From the NCBI GenBank assembly GCA_029560585.1, contig JAKQKQ010000041.1, forward strand, positions 33,413-97,412: a stretch of 64,000 bases of DNA, written 5' to 3'. The notes below the pieces were generated by a model, which did not search any database, was not told the DNA's origin, and saw only the letters and a program-made list of their open reading frames with translations. The first letter of the stretch is position 1; each line of letters starts with the position of its first letter. Source of the stretch: Verrucomicrobiota bacterium. Lineage in GTDB: Bacteria > Verrucomicrobiota > Verrucomicrobiia > JADLBR01. Shown one piece after another: positions 16,196-25,180 of the stretch. A program made the translations under genes and the position numbers.

Positions 16196-19100
16196 ATGAA
16201 CCCCGATCCTCGCCCCGATCCGCTGGCAGGCACGCAGCTGGGGGATTTCGTGATCGAGGGCCTGGTGGGCAAGGGGGCGATGGGCGCGGTCTACCGGGCG
16301 CGGCAGATCAGCCTCGGCCGTCCCGTGGCCCTCAAGGTGATGCGGCCGGAGTTCGCCGCGGAGGAGGAGATGGTGGCGCGCTTCCGGCGCGAGGCGCGGG
16401 CCGCCGGCGCGATCTCCCACCCGCACCTGATCGGGATCTACTCGTTCGGGCAGGAGGGCGAGACCTGCTTCTTCGCGATGGAGCTGGTGGAGGGCCAGAG
16501 CCTGCGGGCGCACCTCAAGCGGGGGGAGCGCTTCACGGAGGCGGAGTGCCTGGAGATCGGCCGGCAGGTCCTGGCCGGGCTGCGGGAGGCGCACCGCGCG
16601 GGCATCGTTCACCGCGACATCAAGCCCGACAACCTCATGCTCGATGATCGCCACCAGGTCCGGGTGGCCGATCTCGGGCTGGCGCGGGTGGCGGGGCCGG
16701 AGTCGGGCCTTGCGGTGACGATGACGGGGATGATGATGGGCACGCCGCTCTACATCGCCCCGGAGCAGGCCGAGGGCCGGCGGGAGGTGGACTACCGGGC
16801 CGACTTCTACGCGCTCGGGGCCACGCTTTACCATCTCGCCACGGGCAGGCCGCCCTACGACGGATCCTCGGGGGTGGAGGTGATCGGCAAGCACCTCCAT
16901 GCGCCGGTGCCCGACGCGCGGGCGAGCAACTCGGGGCTGAGCAGGCCGTTCGCCGAGCTGTTGAAGAGACTCATGGCGAAAAAGCCGGAGGATCGGCCGC
17001 AGAAACACTCGGAGATCGAGCGGGAGCTGGATCGGTGCGGGGCGCTCCTGGCCGAGGAGTACAAGGAGCAGTCGCGGATCGCGAGAAGCGCGGCGCTCAA
17101 GGTGGTGAAGCGCTCGTGGGTGGACGAGCCGGTGACGTGGATCGCCGCGGCGGTGGTTGCGGTGGTGCTGGTGGCCGGGGGGTTCCTTTACCCGCATCTC
17201 TCGAAGGGGCCGGATGCGGACGCGGTGCTGGGGATGGGATCTACGATGGCCGATGGAAGATTGCCGACCGGGGATGGAACCACGAAGGGCACGAAGGACA
17301 CGACCCCTGAAAGTTCAAGCTCGAGATTCTCTAGCCCCGCGCCGGTAGCCTCCAGCCTGATAGCGGCGACGAAGGACAAGCCCTTCGTCAATTCCCTCGG
17401 CATGAAATTCGTGCCGATGCCGGGAACGAAAGTGCTCTTCAGCATCTGGGAGACCCGCGTCCGGGACTTCGAGGCGTTCGTCAAAGAGACCGGCTACAAC
17501 TGGAACGAGAAACTGACTTTCAAACAATCCCCCGATGATCCGGTGGTGAAAGTGTCCTGGGACGATGCAAAGGCATTCTGTGAATGGCTGAGCAAGAAGG
17601 AGGGGAAGCAGTACCGCCTGCCGACCGACGAGGAGTGGAGCGCTGCGGCGGGCGGCGCGGCATACCCGTGGGGTCACGAGTGGCCGCCGCCGCCGGGGAC
17701 GGGGAATTTCCCGGGGGAGGAGTCGAAGCTCGGCGAACCTGACGATCCGAAGGACGAATGGATGACGGAGGGCTACCGCGACGAGCATCCGCGCACCGCG
17801 CCGGTGGACAGCTACAGGGCGGTCCCCTGCGGCTTGTACCATCTAGTCGGCAACGCATGGGAATGGTGCGAGGACTGGTTTGATCAGGGGATCCTGAAGA
17901 AGCACCGGGCCGCCGGGCCATATGAGCCGAAGCCGGAGGATCTGGCCGACATCATGAGGGGCGACGTGCGCAAGGTACTGCGTGGCGGCTCGTGGCTCCA
18001 TGGCCGTCGCGACAATCTGCGCTCCTCGAACCGCCATCACACTCCCCCCGCCTCTCGGTTCATTGACAACGGTTTCCGGTGCGTGGTCGTGTCACCTTCA
18101 TCGGCGGCGTTGCCAGCGGTAGCCCAAGCTCCCTCAACGCATGTGGCTCCCGAGGTCGCCTCCGCCACGAAGGAAAACCCCCTCGTCAACTCCCTCGGCA
18201 TGAGGTTCGTCCAGATCCCCGGAACGCAGGTCTTGTTCAGCATCTGGGAGACACGCGTCAAGGACTTCGGGACGTTCGTGAGCGAGACAGGTTATGACTG
18301 GCACGAGAAACCGTCCTTCGAGCAGGGGCCGGATCATCCGGTGGTGCAGGTCTCCTGGAACGATGCCAAGGCGTTCTGCGACTGGCTCAGCAAGAAAGAG
18401 GGCAGGCAATATCGCCTTCCGACCGACGACGAGTGGGATGCGGCGGCGGGCAGTGCAATATACCCTTGGGGTGATGCGTGGCCGCCACCGGCCGGGGCCG
18501 GAAATTTCGCGGGGGAAGAGTCAAAGCTGGGCCAGTCAGAGGATCCGAAGGATGAGTGGATGACAGAAGGTTATCGCGACGAGCATCCGCGCACCGCGCC
18601 AGTGGGCAGCTACAGGGCGCTCGAGTCCGGGTTGTACGATCTCTCCGGCAACGTTTGGGAATGGTGCGAGGATTGGTTCAACCAGAGAATGTTGGAGAAG
18701 CGCTGGGCGGCTGGGTCGTATGAGCCTACGCCGGAGGATCTGGCCGACATCGTGAAGGGCGACGTGCGCAAGGAGTTGCGTGGCGGTTCCTGGCGCGCTG
18801 CGGATCGCCTCAGCCTGCGATCTTCGTACCGCGTTCACAATCCACAATCCCATCGGGCGTATAACGTCGGCTTCCGCTGTGTGGTGGTGGGTCCGGTGTC
18901 GGTAACATCACCGCCTGCTTCGGCCCTGTCGTCGGCGGTTTCCATCCCGACAGAAGCGACCAAAGACAAGCCATTCGTCAACTCGCTGGGCATGCGATTC
19001 GTCCCGGCGCACACGCCCGGGGTGCTGTTCTGCATCTGGGAGACGAGGGTGATGGATTTCGATGCGTTCGCCGGGGCCCGCGCCATGACACCGGCAATCG

Positions 19101-19201
19101 GATGTGGGTCATGCGAGCCGATGGCTGGCAGGAGCGGGACGGGTACAGCTGGCGCAATCCGGGATTCGAGCAGGGCGCGGACCATCCGGTGGTCGGTGTG
19201 A
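16196..19201 (+). CDS. Transmembrane Ser/Thr kinase with tandem FGE-type domains (frameshifted before the third)
   Basis: Kinase domain, about residues 17-285: GKGAMGAVYRARQ, VALKVM, HRDIKPDNLML, DLGLARVA, GTPLYIAPEQAEG. A membrane helix at about 313-333 (ITWIAAAVVAVVLVAGG region) is followed by a short linker. Two complete FGE-type units follow (about 385-640 and 660-905), each opening with TK(D/E)(K/N)P(F/L)VNSLGM(K/R)FV and ending with RGGSW...GFRCVVV. A third unit begins near residue 920 but the frame runs out 80 residues later in unrelated sequence, while the rest of the unit continues in another frame (see the next entry). Both complete units lack the Cys pair of active FGE. The gene follows the first kinase by 9 bases and is surely in the same operon. 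Confidence 0.85.
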   Translation: MNPDPRPDPLAGTQLGDFVIEGLVGKGAMGAVYRARQISLGRPVALKVMRPEFAAEEEMVARFRREARAAGAISHPHLIGIYSFGQEGETCFFAMELVEGQSLRAHLKRGERFTEAECLEIGRQVLAGLREAHRAGIVHRDIKPDNLMLDDRHQVRVADLGLARVAGPESGLAVTMTGMMMGTPLYIAPEQAEGRREVDYRADFYALGATLYHLATGRPPYDGSSGVEVIGKHLHAPVPDARASNSGLSRPFAELLKRLMAKKPEDRPQKHSEIERELDRCGALLAEEYKEQSRIARSAALKVVKRSWVDEPVTWIAAAVVAVVLVAGGFLYPHLSKGPDADAVLGMGSTMADGRLPTGDGTTKGTKDTTPESSSSRFSSPAPVASSLIAATKDKPFVNSLGMKFVPMPGTKVLFSIWETRVRDFEAFVKETGYNWNEKLTFKQSPDDPVVKVSWDDAKAFCEWLSKKEGKQYRLPTDEEWSAAAGGAAYPWGHEWPPPPGTGNFPGEESKLGEPDDPKDEWMTEGYRDEHPRTAPVDSYRAVPCGLYHLVGNAWEWCEDWFDQGILKKHRAAGPYEPKPEDLADIMRGDVRKVLRGGSWLHGRRDNLRSSNRHHTPPASRFIDNGFRCVVVSPSSAALPAVAQAPSTHVAPEVASATKENPLVNSLGMRFVQIPGTQVLFSIWETRVKDFGTFVSETGYDWHEKPSFEQGPDHPVVQVSWNDAKAFCDWLSKKEGRQYRLPTDDEWDAAAGSAIYPWGDAWPPPAGAGNFAGEESKLGQSEDPKDEWMTEGYRDEHPRTAPVGSYRALESGLYDLSGNVWEWCEDWFNQRMLEKRWAAGSYEPTPEDLADIVKGDVRKELRGGSWRAADRLSLRSSYRVHNPQSHRAYNVGFRCVVVGPVSVTSPPASALSSAVSIPTEATKDKPFVNSLGMRFVPAHTPGVLFCIWETRVMDFDAFAGARAMTPAIGCGSCEPMAGRSGTGTAGAIRDSSRARTIRWSV

Positions 19202-19758
19202 ACTGGGAGGATGCGAGGAGCTTCTGCGCGTGGCTGACGGACAAAGAGCGCCGCGAAGCGAGGATCGGGCCGGGCGACCAGTATCGTCTTCCCACAGACC
19301 ATGAGTGGAGCATGGCGATGGGGATCGGGGCCAGGGAGGACCCGCGGGTGAGTCCGAAGGAAAAGGTCGGCAAGATCCTGGGCGTCTATCCCTGGGGAAC
19401 ACAGTGGCCTCCGCCCAAGGGGGTGGGTAACTACGCGGGTCAGGAATCGCGGATCGGCCAGGAACCGAGTTCCTGGGGAAGCATCGATGAGTATCGCGAT
19501 GGGTTCTCAAGGACTGCCCCGGTGGGAAGTTTTCCGCCAAACGTGCTGGGGCTTCATGATATGGGAGGCAACGTCTGGGAGTGGTGCGAGGACCTCTATG
19601 ATCCCGGCCAAAAGGGTCGCGTGTTGCGCGGCGCCGCATGGAACAGCGACACCGAGACGATTCTGCGTTCGTCCGGCCGTGACGACGATCTTCCCGGACG
19701 TCGGTATAGCAACCTCGGGTTTCGTTGCGTTCTGGCGCGCTCTTCATCCAACCCATAA
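19102..19758 (+). pseudogene. Out-of-frame third FGE unit of the preceding kinase
   Basis: This 218-aa frame carries the remainder of an FGE-type domain: DGYSWRNPGFEQGADHPVVG, WEDARSFCAWLTDKER, YRLPTDHEWSMAMG, YPWGTQWPPPKGVGNYAGQE, LGLHDMGGNVWEWCEDLY, RVLRGAAWNSDTETILRSSG and LGFRCVLA. It has no signal or start of its own. It continues the third unit of the kinase gene after a shift of one base between about 19060 and 19100, near the GGGGCCC run at 19071-19077. With one base added there, a single 1187-aa protein with three FGE units results. It is a mutation, an assembly error in a homopolymer, or less likely programmed frameshifting. It has an insertion (AREDPRVSPKEKVGKILG) not seen in the first two units. 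Confidence 0.8.
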
Positions 19759-19944
19759 GGTTCTGCGGCGCCCTCACCAAAGACACAGGCAGTTGCCAGC
19801 ACCGGAGCCTGCAAGGCCAATGCGGGTGGCTGGGACGAGCCCAGACCGATGCCGCCGTGTCACTGGAGTCCGGATTGAGGGAGCGGTTCGACATGAGTGG
19901 CGTGTCGCCCGACGGGGGGGAATTCCCGGCCCTCGAGCCGGCGT

Positions 19945-22260
19945 TCAGCGGGCAAGCGAATCGATCTGCTCCGATGTCAGGAACCAGCGTTTTCGGTCCG
20001 CCGCATGGCCGATGAGAGTATTCTTGTTGCGCAGGACGAGGGACTTGTAGAAACGGTCGGCCGCTTTCGGGTCGCGATACTTGAGCCACGATCCGGCCTC
20101 GTTCAAAACACGCGCCAGTTCCACGGTATCGTCGGACAAGAGTCCGCCCGCTTCCCACGCCAGATCGGACGCGACGTATCGATAGTGAAACCGCTTCGCG
20201 GGAGAAACGCCATAGTGCCGGTGGCACCAGCTCTCGTCCGGGTGGACGCGTGGCACCGTTGCCCATGTTTGCCAAGATGCTATTTCTTCTCGCGGGCGTT
20301 GGGTCCGGAGCAGCCCGTCGGGCGAGCATCTCCGGTGCCGTTCGGGCAGGGTATCGGGGAACATGCCCTCTTGGCGGAAATTGTCCGGGGTCAGTTCGGC
20401 GCCGAACAGTTCCATGCCCAGGTGCCTGTGGATCTGGGCGGCGCACCACAGGTGCCCCGCGCGGCATTCATCACTTAGCCGTGCGTCATGTCCCCGGCGA
20501 AACGACTGGACGTAGGCATCGAACGCCGGTCGAAGTTCGGGGGGATACCACAGCAGGGCATCCTTGAAGAACCGTTCGCGCGCGAGCCTGCGGGCAAGAA
20601 GATAGCGCAACCGCGATGCCCCGTCGCTCTGGTGCGGCGAAGAATCCCACCACGAGTGGACAGACTCGCGGGCCTTGTCCCATCTCTCCCCCTCAATCCA
20701 TTCCCGGAGCTGCCGCCCGAATTCTGCGGTGTCCGTTTGGCCCACCCCTTTCGAGTCCGGGCGAGAACGGACATAACCCAGCAGTTCTTCTGCCGACATC
20801 AAGCGCTCGGCAACGTAGGCCGCGTCGCGCCAGTAACCGCTGGACAACAACCAGTCGAGCGCGCCGACGAAGCGTGCCATTGCCATGTGTGAGATGCCCG
20901 CGTCAACCGCCAACTGTTCTCTGCGAAACATCGCGGGATCTTCAACCGCTCCAGAATCGATATCTATATGCGGGGACAGTTTGACATCCGTGGTGCGATT
21001 GGTTCCCGCCGCGGCCACAAACAATCGCCGGGCTTCCTCGATGCGACCGTCTTGGAGGGCGATCTTGCCCGCCAGCCAGTTGCGGTCGGGTGATGGGGAG
21101 GGGGCCCGTTTGATCCATTGGCGCGCCTCCTCGTAGTCCCCGGCCGCATAGGCGGCCCAGGCAATGCGCAGGGCCTCGTCCTGGCCCACTTCGATATGGG
21201 CCTTCGCCAACATGCCGATCCAGCGCATCGCCGGTCTGGCAGCGGCATTGATACCACCGGCCACATGCGGGGATTGGAACCGTTGGGGTAACACGTGAAG
21301 CGTCACGACCCGCCGGAACCAGGAATCCTGGGCGGCGACAAGGAGCCGGTCATCGTCTGCCTTGGCAAACAGATCCTTGATCACGGTACGCAGGGAAACC
21401 AGCGCCATGTCTGCCGGTTTCCAGCGGCCTCCGTATTGGTTCGGGAGGGCGCGCACGGCGCCCGCGCGAGAGTAAAGAGTGTAGAGTGCCGCCGCTCGCT
21501 CGTAATTGCCGCGCTTCCACTCGGCGCGCGCCTCCCAGCCGTAACTCTCCGCGGCCAGCCGCTGGGGGTCTTCGGCTCCTGCTGCGGCGATTACGCGCAC
21601 CTTTCTCAAGAATCCGACCGCGCGGGGCGGGTCGCCTGCGGTCAGCACCCGCCCGATCATATACGCCGCCCAAAGGCCGCGCTTCGCGCGCTCCGGCCCG
21701 GGCAAGGCCAGGATGGTTTCCCATTCCTTGACGGCTCGCATTGGGTCGCCAAGGCAAAACCATCTTACCCCGGCCACATAGTTCCGGAATTCCGCCGGCC
21801 AAGACTCCGGAATGGATATCTCGCTGATCGTGGCGCGCAGGCGGGCGTCGGGCGCAGCGGTCCACTCGAAATTCCGCGGCAGTGCCTTTCGCAGGATGTC
21901 CCGGGTCCGGGAGTACTCCTGCAATGCCAGCCGAAGATTGTCGGCCGACACCCTCTGCTCGATCGCGCTTCGGAACTGTGCCAGATCGATTTCGCTGATA
22001 CTCGATTCGGCCGTTGGTGCGCGCGGCCCGGAATCTCCGGCGACGGGGAGCGAGAGTCCCGTTGCGAAATCCTCGGCCACCGTTGGCGGGTCGGGGATCG
22101 CCGCAAATTCAGTTGGGAAGTCAACCACCGGCGAGCGCAGCGCCACCGGTCCAACGAGCACACTCTCGATGTCAAAAGGTCCGCAGGCGCGACCGCTTTC
22201 CGCCTGCCAGAGCAGGCCACAGCAGACCACGGCCCCCGCGGCTCTGACACCCTTATTCAT
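19945..22260 (-). CDS. Large secreted repeat-rich protein of unknown function
   Basis: The start is ATG 22260, overlapping the last 8 bases of the upstream gene, which makes translational coupling likely. The 771-aa product has a signal peptide (MNKGVRAAGAVVCCGLLWQA) and a mature start RACGPFDIESV. The C-G-P-F motif right after the signal is seen in a group of large uncharacterised secreted proteins with TPR-like helices. The body is alpha-helical with TPR-like stretches (ALRIAWAAYAAGDYEEARQW, NWLAGKIALQDGRIEEARRL, AWKRGNYERAAALYTLY). No enzyme motif is seen. The protein probably acts in the envelope with the DUF3142-like lipoprotein encoded upstream. The gene converges with the kinase operon across 186 bases. 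Confidence 0.7.
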   Translation of the reverse strand: MNKGVRAAGAVVCCGLLWQAESGRACGPFDIESVLVGPVALRSPVVDFPTEFAAIPDPPTVAEDFATGLSLPVAGDSGPRAPTAESSISEIDLAQFRSAIEQRVSADNLRLALQEYSRTRDILRKALPRNFEWTAAPDARLRATISEISIPESWPAEFRNYVAGVRWFCLGDPMRAVKEWETILALPGPERAKRGLWAAYMIGRVLTAGDPPRAVGFLRKVRVIAAAGAEDPQRLAAESYGWEARAEWKRGNYERAAALYTLYSRAGAVRALPNQYGGRWKPADMALVSLRTVIKDLFAKADDDRLLVAAQDSWFRRVVTLHVLPQRFQSPHVAGGINAAARPAMRWIGMLAKAHIEVGQDEALRIAWAAYAAGDYEEARQWIKRAPSPSPDRNWLAGKIALQDGRIEEARRLFVAAAGTNRTTDVKLSPHIDIDSGAVEDPAMFRREQLAVDAGISHMAMARFVGALDWLLSSGYWRDAAYVAERLMSAEELLGYVRSRPDSKGVGQTDTAEFGRQLREWIEGERWDKARESVHSWWDSSPHQSDGASRLRYLLARRLARERFFKDALLWYPPELRPAFDAYVQSFRRGHDARLSDECRAGHLWCAAQIHRHLGMELFGAELTPDNFRQEGMFPDTLPERHRRCSPDGLLRTQRPREEIASWQTWATVPRVHPDESWCHRHYGVSPAKRFHYRYVASDLAWEAGGLLSDDTVELARVLNEAGSWLKYRDPKAADRFYKSLVLRNKNTLIGHAADRKRWFLTSEQIDSLAR

Positions 22261-23569
22261 TTTCCGGGACGCACCGCACGCCGGCGTCCGCCGGATCGAG
22301 GCGAATCCATCCCAATATACGCCGTTCGCCTGGTGCCAGCAATGTGGGCCATTCTCTCTCGCGCCATTCCACGGTGGCGCCGCACCCCGAGGGGCGCATG
22401 CGTGTTGCCGCGACCCCGTCCGCCGCGACCAGACGATGGCCATCGTCCCAGATCAGCGAAACGCGAATCGGGGGCACCACCGGGATCTCCCCGGTGTTTT
22501 CGGCGACGATCTTGAGGAAGCCTTCCGGTTGCGCGTCCGCCCGCAGCCGGATTCCAGACTTTGGCCGAGCGCCCCTCAGGACCTTAGCAAACGCTTCGGT
22601 CGATAGGATCCATCGGTCGTCTGCTGTCGGCAGCCGGAACCAGCAAATGCCCTCGAAGTTTGCGGGCGGCTTGCACCACAAACGTGCCCGGAGGTCGAGC
22701 AGGGTGTCGACTTCGGTCACCGCCAGCGCCACGGCGTCCGCCTGTTGCGCTGCCGCGGATTCCGGTTCCTCGGACACGACGTCGATGACCCGCCCCGAAA
22801 GATCAAAGAAGACGCGACTGAAATACGTCGGGAGCGCGACCCGGAACGGCACACCGACTCGCGAGGCGCGCCCAATCCATCGAACGGATTCCTCGACCGT
22901 GCACAGCGGCACGACGCGGGCCGCCGCCTCCGGCAGTTTCAACGAATGGACCTGTAACACGAACCCGTCCGCGCTGCGCGCCAGATCGCCGAATCCATCA
23001 CGCCCAAGCCAGTCCGGGAGCGCTGTGAAGGTCCATCGCATGTCCGCCTCACGGGCCCGCAGGGCGCGCATCAGCGGGGCAAATGTTTCCAGGGACCGAG
23101 TTGGGCAGTCGAAGTCGATCTGGCACTCGTGAATTCGCAGGGTCCTGGCGTCGGTGAGGACCTGAGAGGCCGTGGTGCCCACGGTCTCCGCCAATGGTCT
23201 GGGGTCGCCGTCGAAGAACGCCTTGTCGGGTCGATGGATCCGAAGGACCACGCCGATATCGCGCCCGCGGAGTTTCTCCCAAGGCACGGGAATCCGGTTC
23301 ATCTTGTGGGAAGCGCCGTCGGTTGCCGGAAATTCTGCTGCCAAGACCAACAATTGCCGGATTGTCTTGTCCGTCCCGTGGGCCGCGTCGGCCGTGGCCG
23401 CCGTCCACTGGCGCTGCCAGATGTACGTGTCCTGGCGCAGGTCTTGGGGTCTTGGGCTCCCAGCGTCGCCGCAGGCACACAACAATCCAGACAGGAGAAT
23501 GGCAGTTTTTCGGCCCGTTGCTCTGGTGGGGTGCCCGCGAAGTACACCCAAGCGGTGGCCCGGTGGCAT
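22253..23569 (-). CDS. DUF3142-like lipoprotein
   Basis: From ATG 23569 the product is 438 aa; an ATG at 23632 would add 21 residues. The N-terminus has a basic stretch followed by AILLSGLLCACGDAG, a lipobox-type sequence with a likely lipidated Cys. The mature start DTYIWQRQWTAATADA and HECQIDFDCPTRSLETFAPL match the DUF3142 signature (Y-x-WQRxW, then QIDxD). A central barrel-like part carries DGFVLQVHSLKLP and VGVPFRVALPTYF. The domain resembles a TIM barrel of glycosidase type, but its reaction is unknown. It is coupled to the secreted repeat protein that follows, so the two probably work together in the cell envelope. Confidence 0.72.
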   Translation of the reverse strand: MPPGHRLGVLRGHPTRATGRKTAILLSGLLCACGDAGSPRPQDLRQDTYIWQRQWTAATADAAHGTDKTIRQLLVLAAEFPATDGASHKMNRIPVPWEKLRGRDIGVVLRIHRPDKAFFDGDPRPLAETVGTTASQVLTDARTLRIHECQIDFDCPTRSLETFAPLMRALRAREADMRWTFTALPDWLGRDGFGDLARSADGFVLQVHSLKLPEAAARVVPLCTVEESVRWIGRASRVGVPFRVALPTYFSRVFFDLSGRVIDVVSEEPESAAAQQADAVALAVTEVDTLLDLRARLWCKPPANFEGICWFRLPTADDRWILSTEAFAKVLRGARPKSGIRLRADAQPEGFLKIVAENTGEIPVVPPIRVSLIWDDGHRLVAADGVAATRMRPSGCGATVEWREREWPTLLAPGERRILGWIRLDPADAGVRCVPENE

Positions 23570-23871
23570 CGCCAAACTCCCGTCTTCTTCGCGGGCGGCT
23601 GGTGCGTTCTCAGTGTGAATTGGGGGAAACAAGCAGTGTCAGGACTTTGGGGTTGCGTCGGGACCCGTCAAGACCACGACTGATTGTGGCACATCGACTA
23701 TTGGCGCGCGAGTCGCGTCGTTGTGATTTGCTGAAATGGGGCGAAAAGAACTCAAACCGTGGTTCACTGAGATGTCAGGAAGCCTTCGGCGCGTGGGGCA
23801 CAAAGCCTGTTTCTGAGCCCTTGGAGATTCGGATCGTGCCGGAAACGCTCGGCCCCGCGTACTGTGGCGGG

Positions 23872-24801
23872 CTAGACCTCGACGTACGCTCGGGATTCGA
23901 GCCTTGCCAGAGTTGCCGCGTACTTAGCTTGCTGGGCTGGGCTGAGAGGCTCATGGGAAAAGCAAGACTCGACCGACACTTCGGGGAAGACGGCTTCCCC
24001 CAGGCCGTCGCGCACGAAAAATGCGTTGAAACCCAATGGCTCCACCCCCACCAGGCGATAGCCCTTGGACTTCGCCAGTTTGGCAAAAGCGGGGAGCGAA
24101 GCGCCGCAGTATTCGGGAGCGCCATCCACGAACGTGGCCACGAAGTCCGGCTGGTATGGGACCGTTACGGCGCGGTTTGCGCCCCACGGCGAATTGTGCT
24201 CCAGGACCACGACCCGCGGCTGAATGCACTCGATGGCTTTCCAAACCCAATAGTCCATGCCGTCCATGTCCAGGGACAGAAGGTCGATGCCGCCGGAGAA
24301 CCCGTTGTCCGCGATCAACGCGTTTACGTTGTCGGGTGTGACCCAGGCTTCTTTCAGAACCGGGGGCTGGATGAGGGTGCTGGGATGTTTCGAGTAAAAG
24401 GCCCGCCCCACCTCTATGTTGACCGCATTCCCATCAAGGAGGAGGCCCCGCCAGGCGTGATTGGCGATCAGATTCGCCGCGTTGCATTCGATCCCGTTGC
24501 CGGCGCAGATCTCGACAACCTTTCGGTTCGTCGAACCGATCAATGCGAAAATGAAGAGAAGGATGCCATCTTCGCCGTTTTGCGAGTAGGATCGAAACGC
24601 AACGTCTTTGAGTGAAGGGAGCGGGACCCCAGATCGAACGAGCTGCTGGTAGTTCAGCGTGAGCAGAATCTGTGTCCCTTTATCAACCGGATGCGCCACG
24701 ACGGCCATCTGGTCGGCCATCGATCCTATCTGGTGTGCGATTACCGGGTCGAGACCGACCCTGAATACCTTGCGCACGAGTGCGCCCAACAGCTTCCTCA
24801 T
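23872..24801 (-). CDS. FkbM-type SAM-dependent methyltransferase
   Basis: A 309-aa cytoplasmic protein with FkbM-like features: SYSQNGEDGILLFIFALIGS (71-90), VVEICAGNGIECNAANLIAN (95-114, motif I, unusually with Cys), GLLLDGNAVNIE (motif II), IDLLSLDMDGMDYWVWKAI (172-190, motif IV) and RVVVLEHNSPWG. FkbM-type enzymes O-methylate sugars, lipids or polyketides, often in surface-glycan clusters. No other glycan gene adjoins it, so the acceptor is unknown. The upstream gap to the CapA-like gene, which runs divergently, is about 380 bases. Confidence 0.72.
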   Translation of the reverse strand: MRKLLGALVRKVFRVGLDPVIAHQIGSMADQMAVVAHPVDKGTQILLTLNYQQLVRSGVPLPSLKDVAFRSYSQNGEDGILLFIFALIGSTNRKVVEICAGNGIECNAANLIANHAWRGLLLDGNAVNIEVGRAFYSKHPSTLIQPPVLKEAWVTPDNVNALIADNGFSGGIDLLSLDMDGMDYWVWKAIECIQPRVVVLEHNSPWGANRAVTVPYQPDFVATFVDGAPEYCGASLPAFAKLAKSKGYRLVGVEPLGFNAFFVRDGLGEAVFPEVSVESCFSHEPLSPAQQAKYAATLARLESRAYVEV

Positions 24802-25180
24802 ATCGCCACTTCACACCTTCATGCTTATAGATGGGGTCTCGCCTCAGGCGTCCTTGCTGGCAGAACCGGCATCCAGCGTCCTCCCGAAGGCCGGGATCTC
24901 AGGTGACGCCTCCCCGACCATGCGGGGAGCGTAGTGGGCGGGGTTGCGTCGCTCCAGCCAAAACGCCTCGGTCCCTGGGTTGGCCTTGGGAGTGGTGATC
25001 CCGCGATGGTTCTGCGCCTGATGGCGGGGACGCCAGACGCATTGCGGAGGCGAGGAAGGCTGAGATTCATTGCGATTGAGTCATCTCCGGTCCGAATCTC
25101 TCGATCGGGTGCGTGTGTCTTGACCGGCGTGGTGGCGATTCTAACCTCCGGGTGTGGCAGCTGAGTGGTCTTTCCATGTG
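24802..25180. other. Divergent intergenic region, no gene seen
   Basis: About 380 bases between the FkbM-type gene (minus) and the CapA-like gene (plus). It contains GC-rich palindromic pieces around 24890-24990. I see no convincing coding frame and no clear promoter match, though promoters for both genes should be here. Confidence 0.4.
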
